Origin: Agarophyton chilense
Lineage: Eukaryota; Rhodophyta; Florideophyceae; Gracilariales; Gracilariaceae
Length of the DNA: 64,000 nt
Direction of reading: 5' to 3'
Assembly (NCBI GenBank): GCA_030374765.1
Contig: JARGXX010000068.1
Span: forward strand, 2,542,001-2,606,000
Position 1 is the first letter of the stretch. Each line of letters starts with the position of its first letter. Under the pieces are notes generated by a model, which was given only the letters and a program-made list of their open reading frames with translations, did no database searches and was not told the origin of the DNA. Shown here one piece after another: positions 43,191 through 52,748 of this stretch. Position numbers and translations under genes: made by a program.

Positions 43191-43566
43191 GACGCAGCGG
43201 TGGGGGGCGGCCTGGAGGGGGAACTCTGTACGGATCTCTATCCGATCCTGCGTGCGACGGCGGGGCTGTCGTTGAGCTATGCGCGTCGCTACTGCGCACC
43301 GCAGCCGCCGTTGAACAGAGCCAGAAGCGAAACGAAACTCGTTCGAGGATTTCGGCCCACGTGTGGCTGCGCCATTGGCGCTCTGCGCTGTACACCACGC
43401 GAAGCGAAGCTTGGAAATCACTGTCTGTGCTCGTAGCACTCCGCTGCGCCGTGCCCCCTGCCTACCGTATGTGTACCTTTGTACCCACCGCAGACAAACC
43501 ATTACCACCGTCATCATGTCACCGCATCCGTCCGTAGTCGTTGAGGACGCCTACTGCCGTCTCGTT

Positions 43567-43650
43567 TGAGGACGTCTTCGTGAGAACGTCTTCGTGAGAA
43601 CGCCTTTTTGAGAACGCCTTTTTGAGAACGCCTTTTTGAGAACGCCTTTG
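43567..43650. repeat. 14-bp minisatellite
   Basis: Six tandem 14-bp units of the form TGAGAACGCCTTTT (variants GTCTTCG at the left), with further degenerate units to about 43690. It lies in the divergent spacer between the RRM gene and the G-patch gene. Confidence 0.85.
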
Positions 43651-43865
43651 TGAGAACGTCTGCACAAAGCCGCCTGCGTGAGAACGGCTATTATGACTTC
43701 TATTCTCATCATCAATCGGGTATGATAATCAGCTGCGTGCCGCGCACCATGCACTGCGTCATGCAATCTTGAGTTCTACGTATAGCCCCTCACCTTTACT
43801 GCGCGCCATCGTCCGCTCTTTTTCGACTCACCCGCACAGTGCTTCTCGGCCTGCTTCCCCTCACC

Positions 43866-46655
43866 ATGAACCACCTGACCACAACTGTTCCGACCTCTCC
43901 CTACGAGGCCTCGGACAGTGATCCTCCGCCTGTTCTTCAGCGTCTTGCGCAATCTCGAAAAGCCCGAAAGCGCCATCGAGCTTCCAGTGCTGTCATCATT
44001 GCGCGCAACCTCCGCTGGAGCAAGCGACAGGAGAAAAGCCTTCTTCAGGCCCCTATGCAACCAACGCTCTCAGAGGATGAAGAGGACCAAGATCCAGTTC
44101 TACCAACGCTTCGTCGCACAAAGAAGAATCTCGCTGCGTTCAAATCGCTGCCTCGTCCCTCGGAAGTCGTGCAAGAAATCGAAGCGGGCAGTGCGCCAGA
44201 GGCTGGTCTACCTTTAAAACTCAAGGAGGTCCACTACCGACGCGTCAAGGCTACCACCTTGAAGATGCAGAACCTCACTACGCATGGTAAAGCCCAGCCC
44301 GTTCCGTCATGGTCACGTATTAATCGCGGCCTCAGAGCTTACTCGTCATACCTGCAACCACCTATGGAGGATCGTCATCTTAAACTTTTGCGAGTCCCAA
44401 AACAGCTCCTACCCAGTTACTACCGGGGAACTCTCTTAAAAGTATACAAGATTGGTGACCATCGCCCAGAAAAAAGACCCCGCACTAGTAATGCATCCCA
44501 ATCTTCCGATCCAGCGCAATCCATGGTCGATTTTATGTATTGGGCCACCACGTCGGGCGAGAGCACTGATGCCAAGAAGCAAGCCCCATTAGCATCTCTC
44601 GAGTTCATTGCAGAACCGCACGAACAGCAAGACGCTGATCGTCAGCCGTCGAAGACGGGCATCATTGGCGACGAGACTGATCATTCCGCACCACTACTCG
44701 CGACAGCGGTTGAAATTGAAGCAAGGCGATCGGAGGCGGGAGTAATGCTTTCCAAAGTCAAAGAGAATTTCCAAAAGCGTGCTTATGTGCAGCAGATTAA
44801 GAACCTAGCTCAAACAGATGATGACTCACTGTCGTCTGAAGCGGATTCTAGTTCAGTAGCGCTATCGCCCCTTCCTGTGGATATCACCAGCAATTCTGAA
44901 GGGAATGCGCAAGAAAAGAGACAAGAGGACTCTGAGAAGAACCAGGATGAGGAGCTCTTGCGATTACTTCAAGGACACCTTGATGAAGAGTTAAATGCTT
45001 CGCCAAAGCCTGGAGATGATGATGAAAAAGAGAAAGACCTATGTATCCTTCAAGATGTTGGAAAGAACAACCAAGACAACAAGACCAACGGCGTGTCAAT
45101 GTCAGTCGAACTTCAAAAACCGTCTTCCTCGTTTGAGAAGGAAAGAGAGGTCGCTATGGAGTTCTGCCAAGCATCGCACAAGCGACCCCGTGCCCAGGCT
45201 TTTGTGGATGCCACTTTGCTTCTTGCGTCTGATGCGCGCCGAAAGACTGGTGCCACGAGAACTTCTGAAGCCAAGGAACCTACCAAAAAACCTATTAAAG
45301 AGCGCTACGCAATGAAAGTACTGAAGAAAATGGGATTCAATGGACGTCTTGGCGCGCGAGAAGACGGTCGCTCTGCTCCGTTGGAGGCTACCAATAACGT
45401 CGCTCGTTCGGGGCTTGGAGCGCAACCTACAGAAGTAGTATCTCACGCAAGAAACCTACTTTCAGAGTATGAGCTGAGCGAAAGTCAAAGCCGTGATCGT
45501 CCAAAGATGGATCTGAATCCGGTAGACATCGATCCTGAGCCTGAAGAAGTTGAAAGACACCCGCTTTTTCCATGCGCCCCTCCTAGCCATGTCTTCCCTA
45601 ATACAACGTACGGTGAAATAGAAAAAGAAGCCCCAGGGATACGTTCTCCCGAAAAAGCAAACCCCAGTACCCAGCGTGACGATGATGAAAAAGACCTAGA
45701 AGATGAGTGGGAGACTGAAGTTGAGGACAAGGTGCTCGACAACCCGAGGCGAGCCCTTATCGTTGATATGGATGTAATCATAAAGGACAGTCATGTGAGA
45801 CGAAAGAAGGCGGTTAAGTCCATGCTCACAATCTCAAAAGAGTTCTCTGATGACAAAGTCGATTTGGATGATGTGTATACAAAAGTTGGTCATGATCTCA
45901 CCGACAAGGACATTGTGATGAACCTCTTAGGCCACTACCAGATCGCATTCTCAAAGGAAAAATTGAAAACAGTTTTGGAACAACTCGACGTGTGTTATGA
46001 AAGGTTGGGTCCATGCGAATTGGTAGCAAACTTTTGGAGTTGCAGAATTGAAGAAACCTTTTCTTGTGCCCTGCTGCACCGTGGTAGTCAGAATCGTATG
46101 GAACGCGAAGTGAAAGACCTCGGTCTTCATGAATCGGCTTTCTTGTTCTTCACCCTCCAGTCTTGTGAGGGGTGGCCGTATACGCAAATATGGAAGGACG
46201 TTTTTTGCCAGCTTGGGGTTCCTCCGAGACAAGGAGGCATTGTCTCGTTGCAAACTGCTAAAATACTTTCAGGTAGAGTTGCTGCTGCTGTGCTGGGCGC
46301 TCGAGTCGAGACATGTTCACGTACACCAAACGAAGACGGATGTTGCCTGAACAGTTCATCTGCATCAGCACATGAGACGCTAAAGCGTATGGTCGAACAT
46401 TTGCAAAGTACGAATCTCGCGGCTCTGCCGCGACGGCTTAGAGTGCTTTTCCTTTCTGAGGGAGACAACATGTGGTACGCTGGCTGCGTTCAATTCGAGC
46501 ATGAAAGTAAAGCCCTCGTCTGCAGCTATAATTCTGGTAGATTGGTTTGGGTGGACAAAGATGCCTTTGTTGCACTGAGCCGTGCAAATTATAGGAAGCT
46601 CAGGGGGATTGACTTTGGGGGACTGCTAGAGCCGGAAGATGTTGAATATTTGTAG
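43866..46655 (+). CDS. G-patch and Tudor-like domain protein
   Basis: 929 residues from the ATG at 43866. The first 470 residues are charged and low-complexity, with an RKARKRHR-type nuclear signal near 40. A G-patch follows at about 480-525 (RYAMKVLKKMGFNGRLG, then RSGLGAQ), a Gly-rich motif that activates DEAH helicases in splicing and ribosome assembly. An acidic stretch leads into a helical region (about 620-800) I do not recognise. The end (about 855-929: RVLFLSEGDNMWYAGCVQFE, VWVDKDAFV) looks like a Tudor barrel, which often reads methylated Arg or Lys. A nuclear RNA-processing role is likely. No exact orthologue is recognised. Confidence 0.82.
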   Translation: MNHLTTTVPTSPYEASDSDPPPVLQRLAQSRKARKRHRASSAVIIARNLRWSKRQEKSLLQAPMQPTLSEDEEDQDPVLPTLRRTKKNLAAFKSLPRPSEVVQEIEAGSAPEAGLPLKLKEVHYRRVKATTLKMQNLTTHGKAQPVPSWSRINRGLRAYSSYLQPPMEDRHLKLLRVPKQLLPSYYRGTLLKVYKIGDHRPEKRPRTSNASQSSDPAQSMVDFMYWATTSGESTDAKKQAPLASLEFIAEPHEQQDADRQPSKTGIIGDETDHSAPLLATAVEIEARRSEAGVMLSKVKENFQKRAYVQQIKNLAQTDDDSLSSEADSSSVALSPLPVDITSNSEGNAQEKRQEDSEKNQDEELLRLLQGHLDEELNASPKPGDDDEKEKDLCILQDVGKNNQDNKTNGVSMSVELQKPSSSFEKEREVAMEFCQASHKRPRAQAFVDATLLLASDARRKTGATRTSEAKEPTKKPIKERYAMKVLKKMGFNGRLGAREDGRSAPLEATNNVARSGLGAQPTEVVSHARNLLSEYELSESQSRDRPKMDLNPVDIDPEPEEVERHPLFPCAPPSHVFPNTTYGEIEKEAPGIRSPEKANPSTQRDDDEKDLEDEWETEVEDKVLDNPRRALIVDMDVIIKDSHVRRKKAVKSMLTISKEFSDDKVDLDDVYTKVGHDLTDKDIVMNLLGHYQIAFSKEKLKTVLEQLDVCYERLGPCELVANFWSCRIEETFSCALLHRGSQNRMEREVKDLGLHESAFLFFTLQSCEGWPYTQIWKDVFCQLGVPPRQGGIVSLQTAKILSGRVAAAVLGARVETCSRTPNEDGCCLNSSSASAHETLKRMVEHLQSTNLAALPRRLRVLFLSEGDNMWYAGCVQFEHESKALVCSYNSGRLVWVDKDAFVALSRANYRKLRGIDFGGLLEPEDVEYL

Positions 46656-46772
46656 CGCTTCGTAATAAGACTGTTCGATTTCATCAACAAAAACCTAACG
46701 TACTGACTTGCTAATAGTTGGACTTTTTTTCTGGAAAGGCTGGTACTCTTGTGAAATGTCTTCTGATGTACA

Positions 46773-46786
46773 GGGGGGGGGGGGGG
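46773..46786. repeat. poly-G tract (14 G)
   Basis: Run of 14 G in the 3' region of the G-patch gene, 118 bp after its stop. Confidence 0.8.
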
Positions 46787-47484
46787 ACTGGAAAGCAAGC
46801 TATGGCCATCTTGATTCCTTCAAGATATAACCATGAGTCCTTCAAGAACTCTGTTGTTCAACAGAGTGTATTCATTGGACAAGAGCCCCGAGAAAAATGA
46901 GGAACAATACGTTTTGTTTCTCGTAATTCTCCGTGTTACAGGTGTTATAGTAGCATAGGTTTGCAGTTCATCGTAGTACGGCGTCAGAAACATACAAAAG
47001 TTATTGGCTATCGCGGCTGACAAAGAAGAGTAAACACTCTAGCCTGCATTCGTATGTTTGGGCACTGATTAACTATCTTGCGATGCAGTTGCAACGAGGT
47101 ATAATCCGCCTACTACGCGACACTCTGTCTGCACAGAATTTTTGGATAAGCTTCGGTTGACATTGACTTCACCGCAAATAACTACAATATCCATGTTTGC
47201 AGTAAAGAATTGCTCTCTTTAACCAGAATACAATAAGACCATCAAATAATCATTAGATTGCAGCTTTTCTGCCTTCTTTCGGAACACTAATGCCTATAGG
47301 GTTTACCCAACATCTAATAAATTAAACTTTTTGAGGGACGAGGTGAGGTGGGGCGTGTGAAAAGGGTATACGGCCGTACCACTCTTCATGGCACGACCAC
47401 TTTTCTGTTTATCGGCCTGCAGCAACGGCGCGATTGAGAACGTTTTACAGAAGTACAATAATGTACGGGATCTGCGGCCATGAC

Positions 47485-47604
47485 ACATTCGGCCATATCA
47501 AGTTGGCATACGCCGCATCCCATCCCGAACTGCGAAGCTAAGTCACTTTGAGCTGGGCTAGTACTGACATGAGGGATCGGTCTGGAATCCCCAGTGCCAA
47601 ATGT
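47485..47604 (+). rRNA. 5S ribosomal RNA
   Basis: A 120-base segment with the conserved 5S landmarks: CGGCCATA near the 5' end, GAACTGCGAAGCTAAG (loop A to internal control region), GCTAGTACTGACATGAGGG and a GGAATCCCC-type helix. Terminal bases ACATTCGG and CCAAATGT pair at 7 of 8 positions to form helix I. A run of nine T follows immediately. Pol III would transcribe it from internal A and C boxes. Only one copy is in the window. Whether it is an active dispersed copy or a solitary relic cannot be told from this alone. Confidence 0.85.
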
Positions 47605-47612
47605 TTTTTTTT
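47604..47612 (+). terminator. Pol III terminator of the 5S gene
   Basis: Nine T residues directly at the end of the 5S rRNA gene, the usual signal for Pol III release. Confidence 0.75.
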
Positions 47613-49838
47613 CGCTTTGGCACACATTTGCCTCCCCCTACCATTCTTGCTCTTGCACCATCGCACCATCGCACCTTCGCACGTTTAATTTTCTGCTTCT
47701 ATAAACCCTTTTTTATCCTTCCCGCTCACCCTCATCTTCCTCTTCCCCGAACTCTCAGCCCCAAGCCATCACGCGCAACGCCCTACGACCTCGCTCTTTC
47801 GAAAACTCTGAATCCGATCTATGTGCACCAATCCTGAATGCTCTATCTCTACCCAAACATGCTCGAAGGTGAACAGGACAGTAGAGATTTTCGGATATCA
47901 CACAGACCGGTCGCTCACAGTGCTGAGAGAACAGCACGCTCGCTTCAATCACGTCGCAGCGTTTCAGCTCTTCAAATGAGCCGCCAAATAGCCAGAGCGG
48001 CGGAGCCAGGCCGCCTGGCGCAGCTTCATTACACAAGCTCGCCTGTTTACCCGCTTGCGAGCGCTGTGCACGCAACTGTAGCCGTCGCTCGGCGGAGGCT
48101 GAAGGAAGGTGCCACCCGTCAGTGTAGATAGAAGGGTAGATTTCTGATCGCAGCCTGCTACAAATGCAGCGTTCCGTTAAAGCCCTGGCCTGTCTTTCAA
48201 AGCTCTTGTTCGCCTGAAAGCGGCGTGATTTGATTTCGGTGAACTGCATCAAATCAGCTGGTCAAGCTCCCAAACGTTTGACCGTACCTGAAAGGAGCTG
48301 AAGGGTGCTTAAATCTATCAGCGGTGCCATCTCGCGTCTTTTAATCGGGCCCAACTCGCAGGTTCATAGTGTGTGACCTGCCTCTCTCTCACATCTCCAG
48401 ATCTCTCCTTCTTTCTGAACATCTCCATTTCCAATGCTTATGCCTGTTCCCAAGTTAACTGGCTACAGCTACCTGCAAGCCGAGTAACAATACTGCTGCA
48501 GGCAGCATGACAGCATTGATAAAGCGTCTGCGTAAGTGGCCGGAGGTGTTTTTGCCTCTGTTGTGCTTGTACTGGAGAAGTCGATTGTTTTGATGGATGG
48601 GCGCTTGGCACTTGCATAGCCCGGTAGCGTTCGTCAAAAGTAGGAACAGCCGATAGTGAAACATTGCACAAGGTGGGCGAAACGACGCGAGGAAAGGGGT
48701 ACAAGGCTTCTTCGCACAGCCGACATCGCTGGTTACATTGCTAATGTATCCATCATGCGCTTAATGGCACGTGAAAAATACTTGGCCACCAGTTCCGTGA
48801 TTCGGAGAGTAGGGCCCAACTGAGATCTTCAGCCCTACAACCCACATTTGCTGCGAAACCCTTCGTTTGACATCGATGGGATAGCCTTCCACAGATCGGA
48901 ACCGTCGCCGGCGAGAGACCTTGTGAGGCAATGACAAGATCGCGATGCTTGCCAGACCTGAAGCTTTTTGTTGTCTGTATGAACATGAACGCTACTGTCG
49001 CCCTCAATGTCGTTTTGAGAGCCACTCGCTCAGCTGAGCAACACATCGTGAAGATGCACAAAAAAGTACCATCTATTCTAACTTTGTGTATGAGGGTTCG
49101 AGATTAATGTACTCGCGCTGCGAGTCTAACCGACGATTGGACTCAAGCAAAGCAAGTCACCATCAGTAATTGTCAGACAGTATGTTGCCACGGCGGGAAG
49201 CGATTCGGAAGAAGATGAGTTCTGAATGCAAAAACACCACGGTATCAATTCTCATGCCAAGCTTCTCTCCATGTCTAGAACGCCCCCCCTTCTCTTCAAA
49301 GCAACATCGGTAACCCATTTCGAAGTCACTCAGCTTGATGAGTGAAAATCAGCGCGATCCAATCCGAATGCTCCCTGCATCGAATCTCGAAGCTTTGGCG
49401 CACGGAGCGTTGAGAAGAAAAGCGCTTCAGTGCAGAGTTTTGCACTCGTAAACACATGGAGATAGTATCGGATGAATACGCGATCAGGAGAATTCGAAGG
49501 CTGTTCATAGCACTCTTCGAATTAGTACGCATCATGCCGTACCCCACAGGGAATGAAGAGCTTAGAAGCGTATATAAGACACTTCCCGGGGAGAGCATGG
49601 CTTCCTTCTGCTTCTGGTCGCCGTTTGGAATGCGACATTTGTGTTACTATACATTAAGTCTCTCGTCTTTTGCATCAATCGTGGCCATTGTGAACTGAGC
49701 ACCTCAGTCACCCAACCATCGTCTTCTTTCTCCCCTTTCCCCACCCCCTCCCCTCGCGCTCCTTACACCTCCCCCCCCCACCCTTGTTTCGCTTTGTCTC
49801 TGCACTGCCGCAGTCTCCCCGTCTTTGTTTGCTTGACA
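47613..49838. other. gene-poor interval between 5S rRNA and the PH-domain gene
   Basis: No gene is supported. There is a small tandem of CATCGCAC-like units near 47655-47690. The last 130 bp are pyrimidine-rich (CCCCACCC, CTTTCTCC) and suit a leader for the gene at 49839. Confidence 0.4.
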
Positions 49839-50495
49839 ATGGTTGTGCCAGCTATCATTCGCCAAAAGAAAATCTTCGAGCATGAGGGATACGTCAGACT
49901 CCGCCAATCCCTCCTATCTCGCCGAGAAACTAGGTACATGCGGCTGCAGGGACCCATGCTTTCGTTGCATACTTCTGAGGATAAGAAAGCTGAAATGGAA
50001 CAGTCTGTTTTTGGTGGTAAAGTCGCATGCACACTTCTCCCCCGAAGCTTCGTGATAAAGTTCAAGAACGGTCAGAAACTTCGAGTTTCTTGCAGTTCCA
50101 AAGGTGAGGCCGGCAAGTGGAAACAAGTTGTGACCCTGGCCTCAACCAAATCATTTCAGAACAAGTACAAGGGCCGGGGTGAGATCGACCTGTCCGGGCG
50201 CTGGGCGGTTTTCAAAGCAGAAAGCTGTACGGACAAGACGGAAGTGTCCGTTCAGCGATTCCGCCGTCAACCTCAGGGGCGGAACAAGCTTTGTCATCAA
50301 CTTGCGACGGGGCGCCATATGTATGCGCTGCAGAATCTGTACAATCCGTGCATTTTAACTCCGATCGATACCTTCGTGGAGAAGGAGTTCGCATTTATCA
50401 TTTACAAACCGATCCACGAAAAGAAGCTGCGAGATATCATTGCAGAAAGCGATGGGATAAGATACACAGTTCCGAGAGCAAAATATATATGCTGA
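49839..50495 (+). CDS. PH-domain protein ending within a kinase-like N-lobe
   Basis: 218 residues from the ATG at 49839. Residues about 8-105 fit a pleckstrin-homology fold (HEGYVRLR, RYMRLQGPMLSLHT, FVIKFKNGQKLRVSC and the conserved Trp in GKWKQVV), which binds phosphoinositides or proteins. The next 100 residues resemble the start of a protein kinase (a Gly-loop-like GEIDLSGRWAVFKA, then TEVSVQRFRR, LYNPCILTPIDTFVEKEFAFII). The ATP-binding Lys of VAVK is Gln, and everything from the catalytic loop on is missing. A stop ends it 380 bp before retroelement debris. Either the gene was truncated by that insertion, or later exons were lost or missed. Confidence 0.6.
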   Translation: MVVPAIIRQKKIFEHEGYVRLRQSLLSRRETRYMRLQGPMLSLHTSEDKKAEMEQSVFGGKVACTLLPRSFVIKFKNGQKLRVSCSSKGEAGKWKQVVTLASTKSFQNKYKGRGEIDLSGRWAVFKAESCTDKTEVSVQRFRRQPQGRNKLCHQLATGRHMYALQNLYNPCILTPIDTFVEKEFAFIIYKPIHEKKLRDIIAESDGIRYTVPRAKYIC

Positions 50496-50876
50496 GAAGT
50501 GCTCATAACACCTCCCTCAACACTGTATAAGAATTGGAGTTGGGGCAAGCTGCAATTCTATACAAGAGAGATATTGATCAAGAGAATAATGTAAAGCAAT
50601 GTGCACCTTGTTTCAAGCAGGAGGTGATGGAAGGAAACCAGATCCAAAGAGGCCCATCAAGTTTTATGGAGAAGTAATTGCAGAGAGAACGGATGTAAAT
50701 GCATTATGCAATCTTGCGGTTTTGGTTCGGAGCGAAGTGGAGGAACTTGTAACAAATGTGGAACGGGAATATGAACTTTACGAGTCGGTCGCCGTCGAAG
50801 AAGATGTGCACGCAACGTTTGCCGTGGCTAACCTTCTATTAGCTGGACGAAATGAAGTATCTTTGAACGTGGCCCT
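50496..50876 (+). other. short unidentified ORF region
   Basis: The open stretch 50599-50886 (95 codons; EVEELVTNVEREYELYESVAVEED) is acidic and not recognised. It may be part of the retroelement to its right or the decayed end of the PH/kinase gene. Confidence 0.25.
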
Positions 50877-52260
50877 TTGTTCTTAAGATGGATACTTCTT
50901 TCAGACTTCGAAAGGTTATGTACCCTAAGGTCCTCGAACAGAGATTGTGTTGGCGGCAATGTGGTTAGCCGGAAGGAGCTGGAATTAATTTTAAAACTAG
51001 CTCCGTTGATCCGGATAAATTTGGCTATGCCGTTTAACAAGACAATTGTTTGTACAGACGCAAGCTTAGTTGGGGGGAGGAGTAGTATTTACCGAGTGCT
51101 GAGATCCTCAACAAATTTGTGAGGGATTAGATCAGATTGAATGGATTGGAGAACAAAAGTGTAAAAATGCAATACGACATCGATGGAAGAAAGAGCAGCC
51201 GATGCATCTTCTAGAAAGCGAAGCAATGATTCTTGGGCTGTGTTGGCTTCTCAAGAATCGGAATAATTATCAAACACGAGTAATTATGTTTATTGATAAT
51301 CAATCGCTTCGTGGACCTTTGCTAAAAGAACGTAGCAGTAAGCTAAGCTTTGGCTTGGCTTAAAGACTTGTTTCTGCCTTAGTACTCGTTGATGATCTGA
51401 CAGTGGATTATATTTATGTGCTTAGTGAGAAAAGTACAGCCGATGAACCGTCACGGGTTCTTTATTTAGCTCACTGATGGGTAAAAGTGGCAACGTTGTG
51501 GGGGTACCATAAGAACCTTGATTATTTCGTAGAGTGTCTGGTGCAAGAACCAGTCGCTCGCCGTCGATGTATAAACTCAGAAGAAGTCGATAAAGTGTTC
51601 ACGAGATATTGCATCGAGTTCTTTCATGGTAATCAGCAATTGAAAGTAGGTGGTGCAGCTCAGGCAAAATCAGCATTAACAATTTTTCTCCTCGAACTCA
51701 GCGATAAATTGTTTCTTGAAAATCAAAGAATATATGGATGGACAGCATCGCGCCCTGACCTTCATTTTGGCGTATGTTTCGAAATAGTTGTATAAGGATT
51801 GGCCCTAGATCTTTTCGAACACGGAAATACGGATCTTGGGGTTGGATTGTTGCTGCTGTTTAACGGGTATATCAGATTAGAGGATTAATTGCAGGTAAGA
51901 GTAATGGATGCCACCATGATGCTGCTAACCGAAACGTGGCCGCATTAAGGCGCGCTTAATATTGCGATAGAAAAAAGTGGCCGCAACGATTTCGTCACGA
52001 TCAAGCCGTATTTTTTGGGCGGTTTTGGTTAACAAATTGCTTAAAAGAAGGAAGTTGGTCGAAGCAGAGGTGCATTTTTCGTACCAACCGGCCTTTCTAC
52101 GGGCCGGTTTCCGAAGAGCCGTTGAACGTGTAGGAATTCAGTTCTCAATTATTCCATACATGCCTAAATACGGCGAGGCGACTACCAAAGAGCTTTATAC
52201 TCGCCTTGCCCACCAGAAAATTAAATACTGAGGACAGTGGTTACGCGAAAAGAACATTGA
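50877..52260 (+). mobile_element. DIRS-like (tyrosine-recombinase) retroelement debris
   Basis: Broken frames in one orientation spell RNase H and then a tyrosine recombinase. RNase H shows TIVCTDASLVGG (first Asp), a middle MILGLCWLLKN and the end VLSEKSTADEPSR, like the N-P-A-D-x-P-S-R signature. The recombinase part (51487-51830) has GLALDLFEHGNTDLGVGLLLLFNGYIRLED, and 51977-52260 carries the catalytic end: FRRAVERVGI, PYMPKYGEATT where family members have PHxLRHGGAT, and a final IEVYFE. The His-to-Tyr change and many stops mark it as dead. The order RNase H then recombinase is DIRS-like. The reverse transcriptase is absent, so it is 5'-truncated. Confidence 0.62.
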
Positions 52261-52505
52261 GGTATATTTTGAATAGCAATAACCAATACCAAGCACTAAA
52301 CGAATTATCCGGGGCCCAGCCTCAGTCATTCGAAGCTGTTTACACCAGTTTGTAGACATCTTTCGACGTACCGCTGCCAGATTGACTGGAGGTGTGGATC
52401 ATCATGTAGAAACATAAGCCGAAATTCGTTTAAATCAGTTCGTCAGAATTCTGCCCCTGATTCGCAGAATTCTGACATTCGGGATCAATTTTCTGAAAAA
52501 AACTT

Positions 52506-52601
52506 CCTTCTAAGGTTGAGCGTCAACACGCTCCCTACGGTTGAGCGTCACTACGCTCCCGAGACAAGACAGTAGCATACCCCAGAGGTGATTTTATGAC
52601 A
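52506..52601 (+). repeat. 5' LTR remnant of element B
   Basis: 96 bp aligning without gaps to 63103-63198, with five substitutions. It ends TATGACA against TACGACA in the 3' LTR. The preceding 540 bp of the LTR are missing. It contains two hairpins (52518-52533 and 52543-52558) with stem GAGCGT/ACGCTC. Confidence 0.9.
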
Positions 52602-52604
52602 TTT

Positions 52605-52620
52605 TGGTCTCCCCACTTGG
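52605..52620 (+). other. primer-binding site of element B
   Basis: TGGTCTCCCCACTTGG, three bases after the LTR end. It matches the element A site at 14 of 16 positions. The complementary tRNA 3' end would read AGTGGGGAGACCA; not assigned to an isoacceptor. Confidence 0.65.
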
Positions 52621-52748
52621 AAAGTGTTTTCAGGTTTCGTCGTACCTTCACGGTTCACACGAGATTCCGAGAAGGATCGGACGCTCGTACACCTATTTGG
52701 TTTCAGGAAATCCCGCAAAGCAATACAGGATACAACTATTGGTCACAA

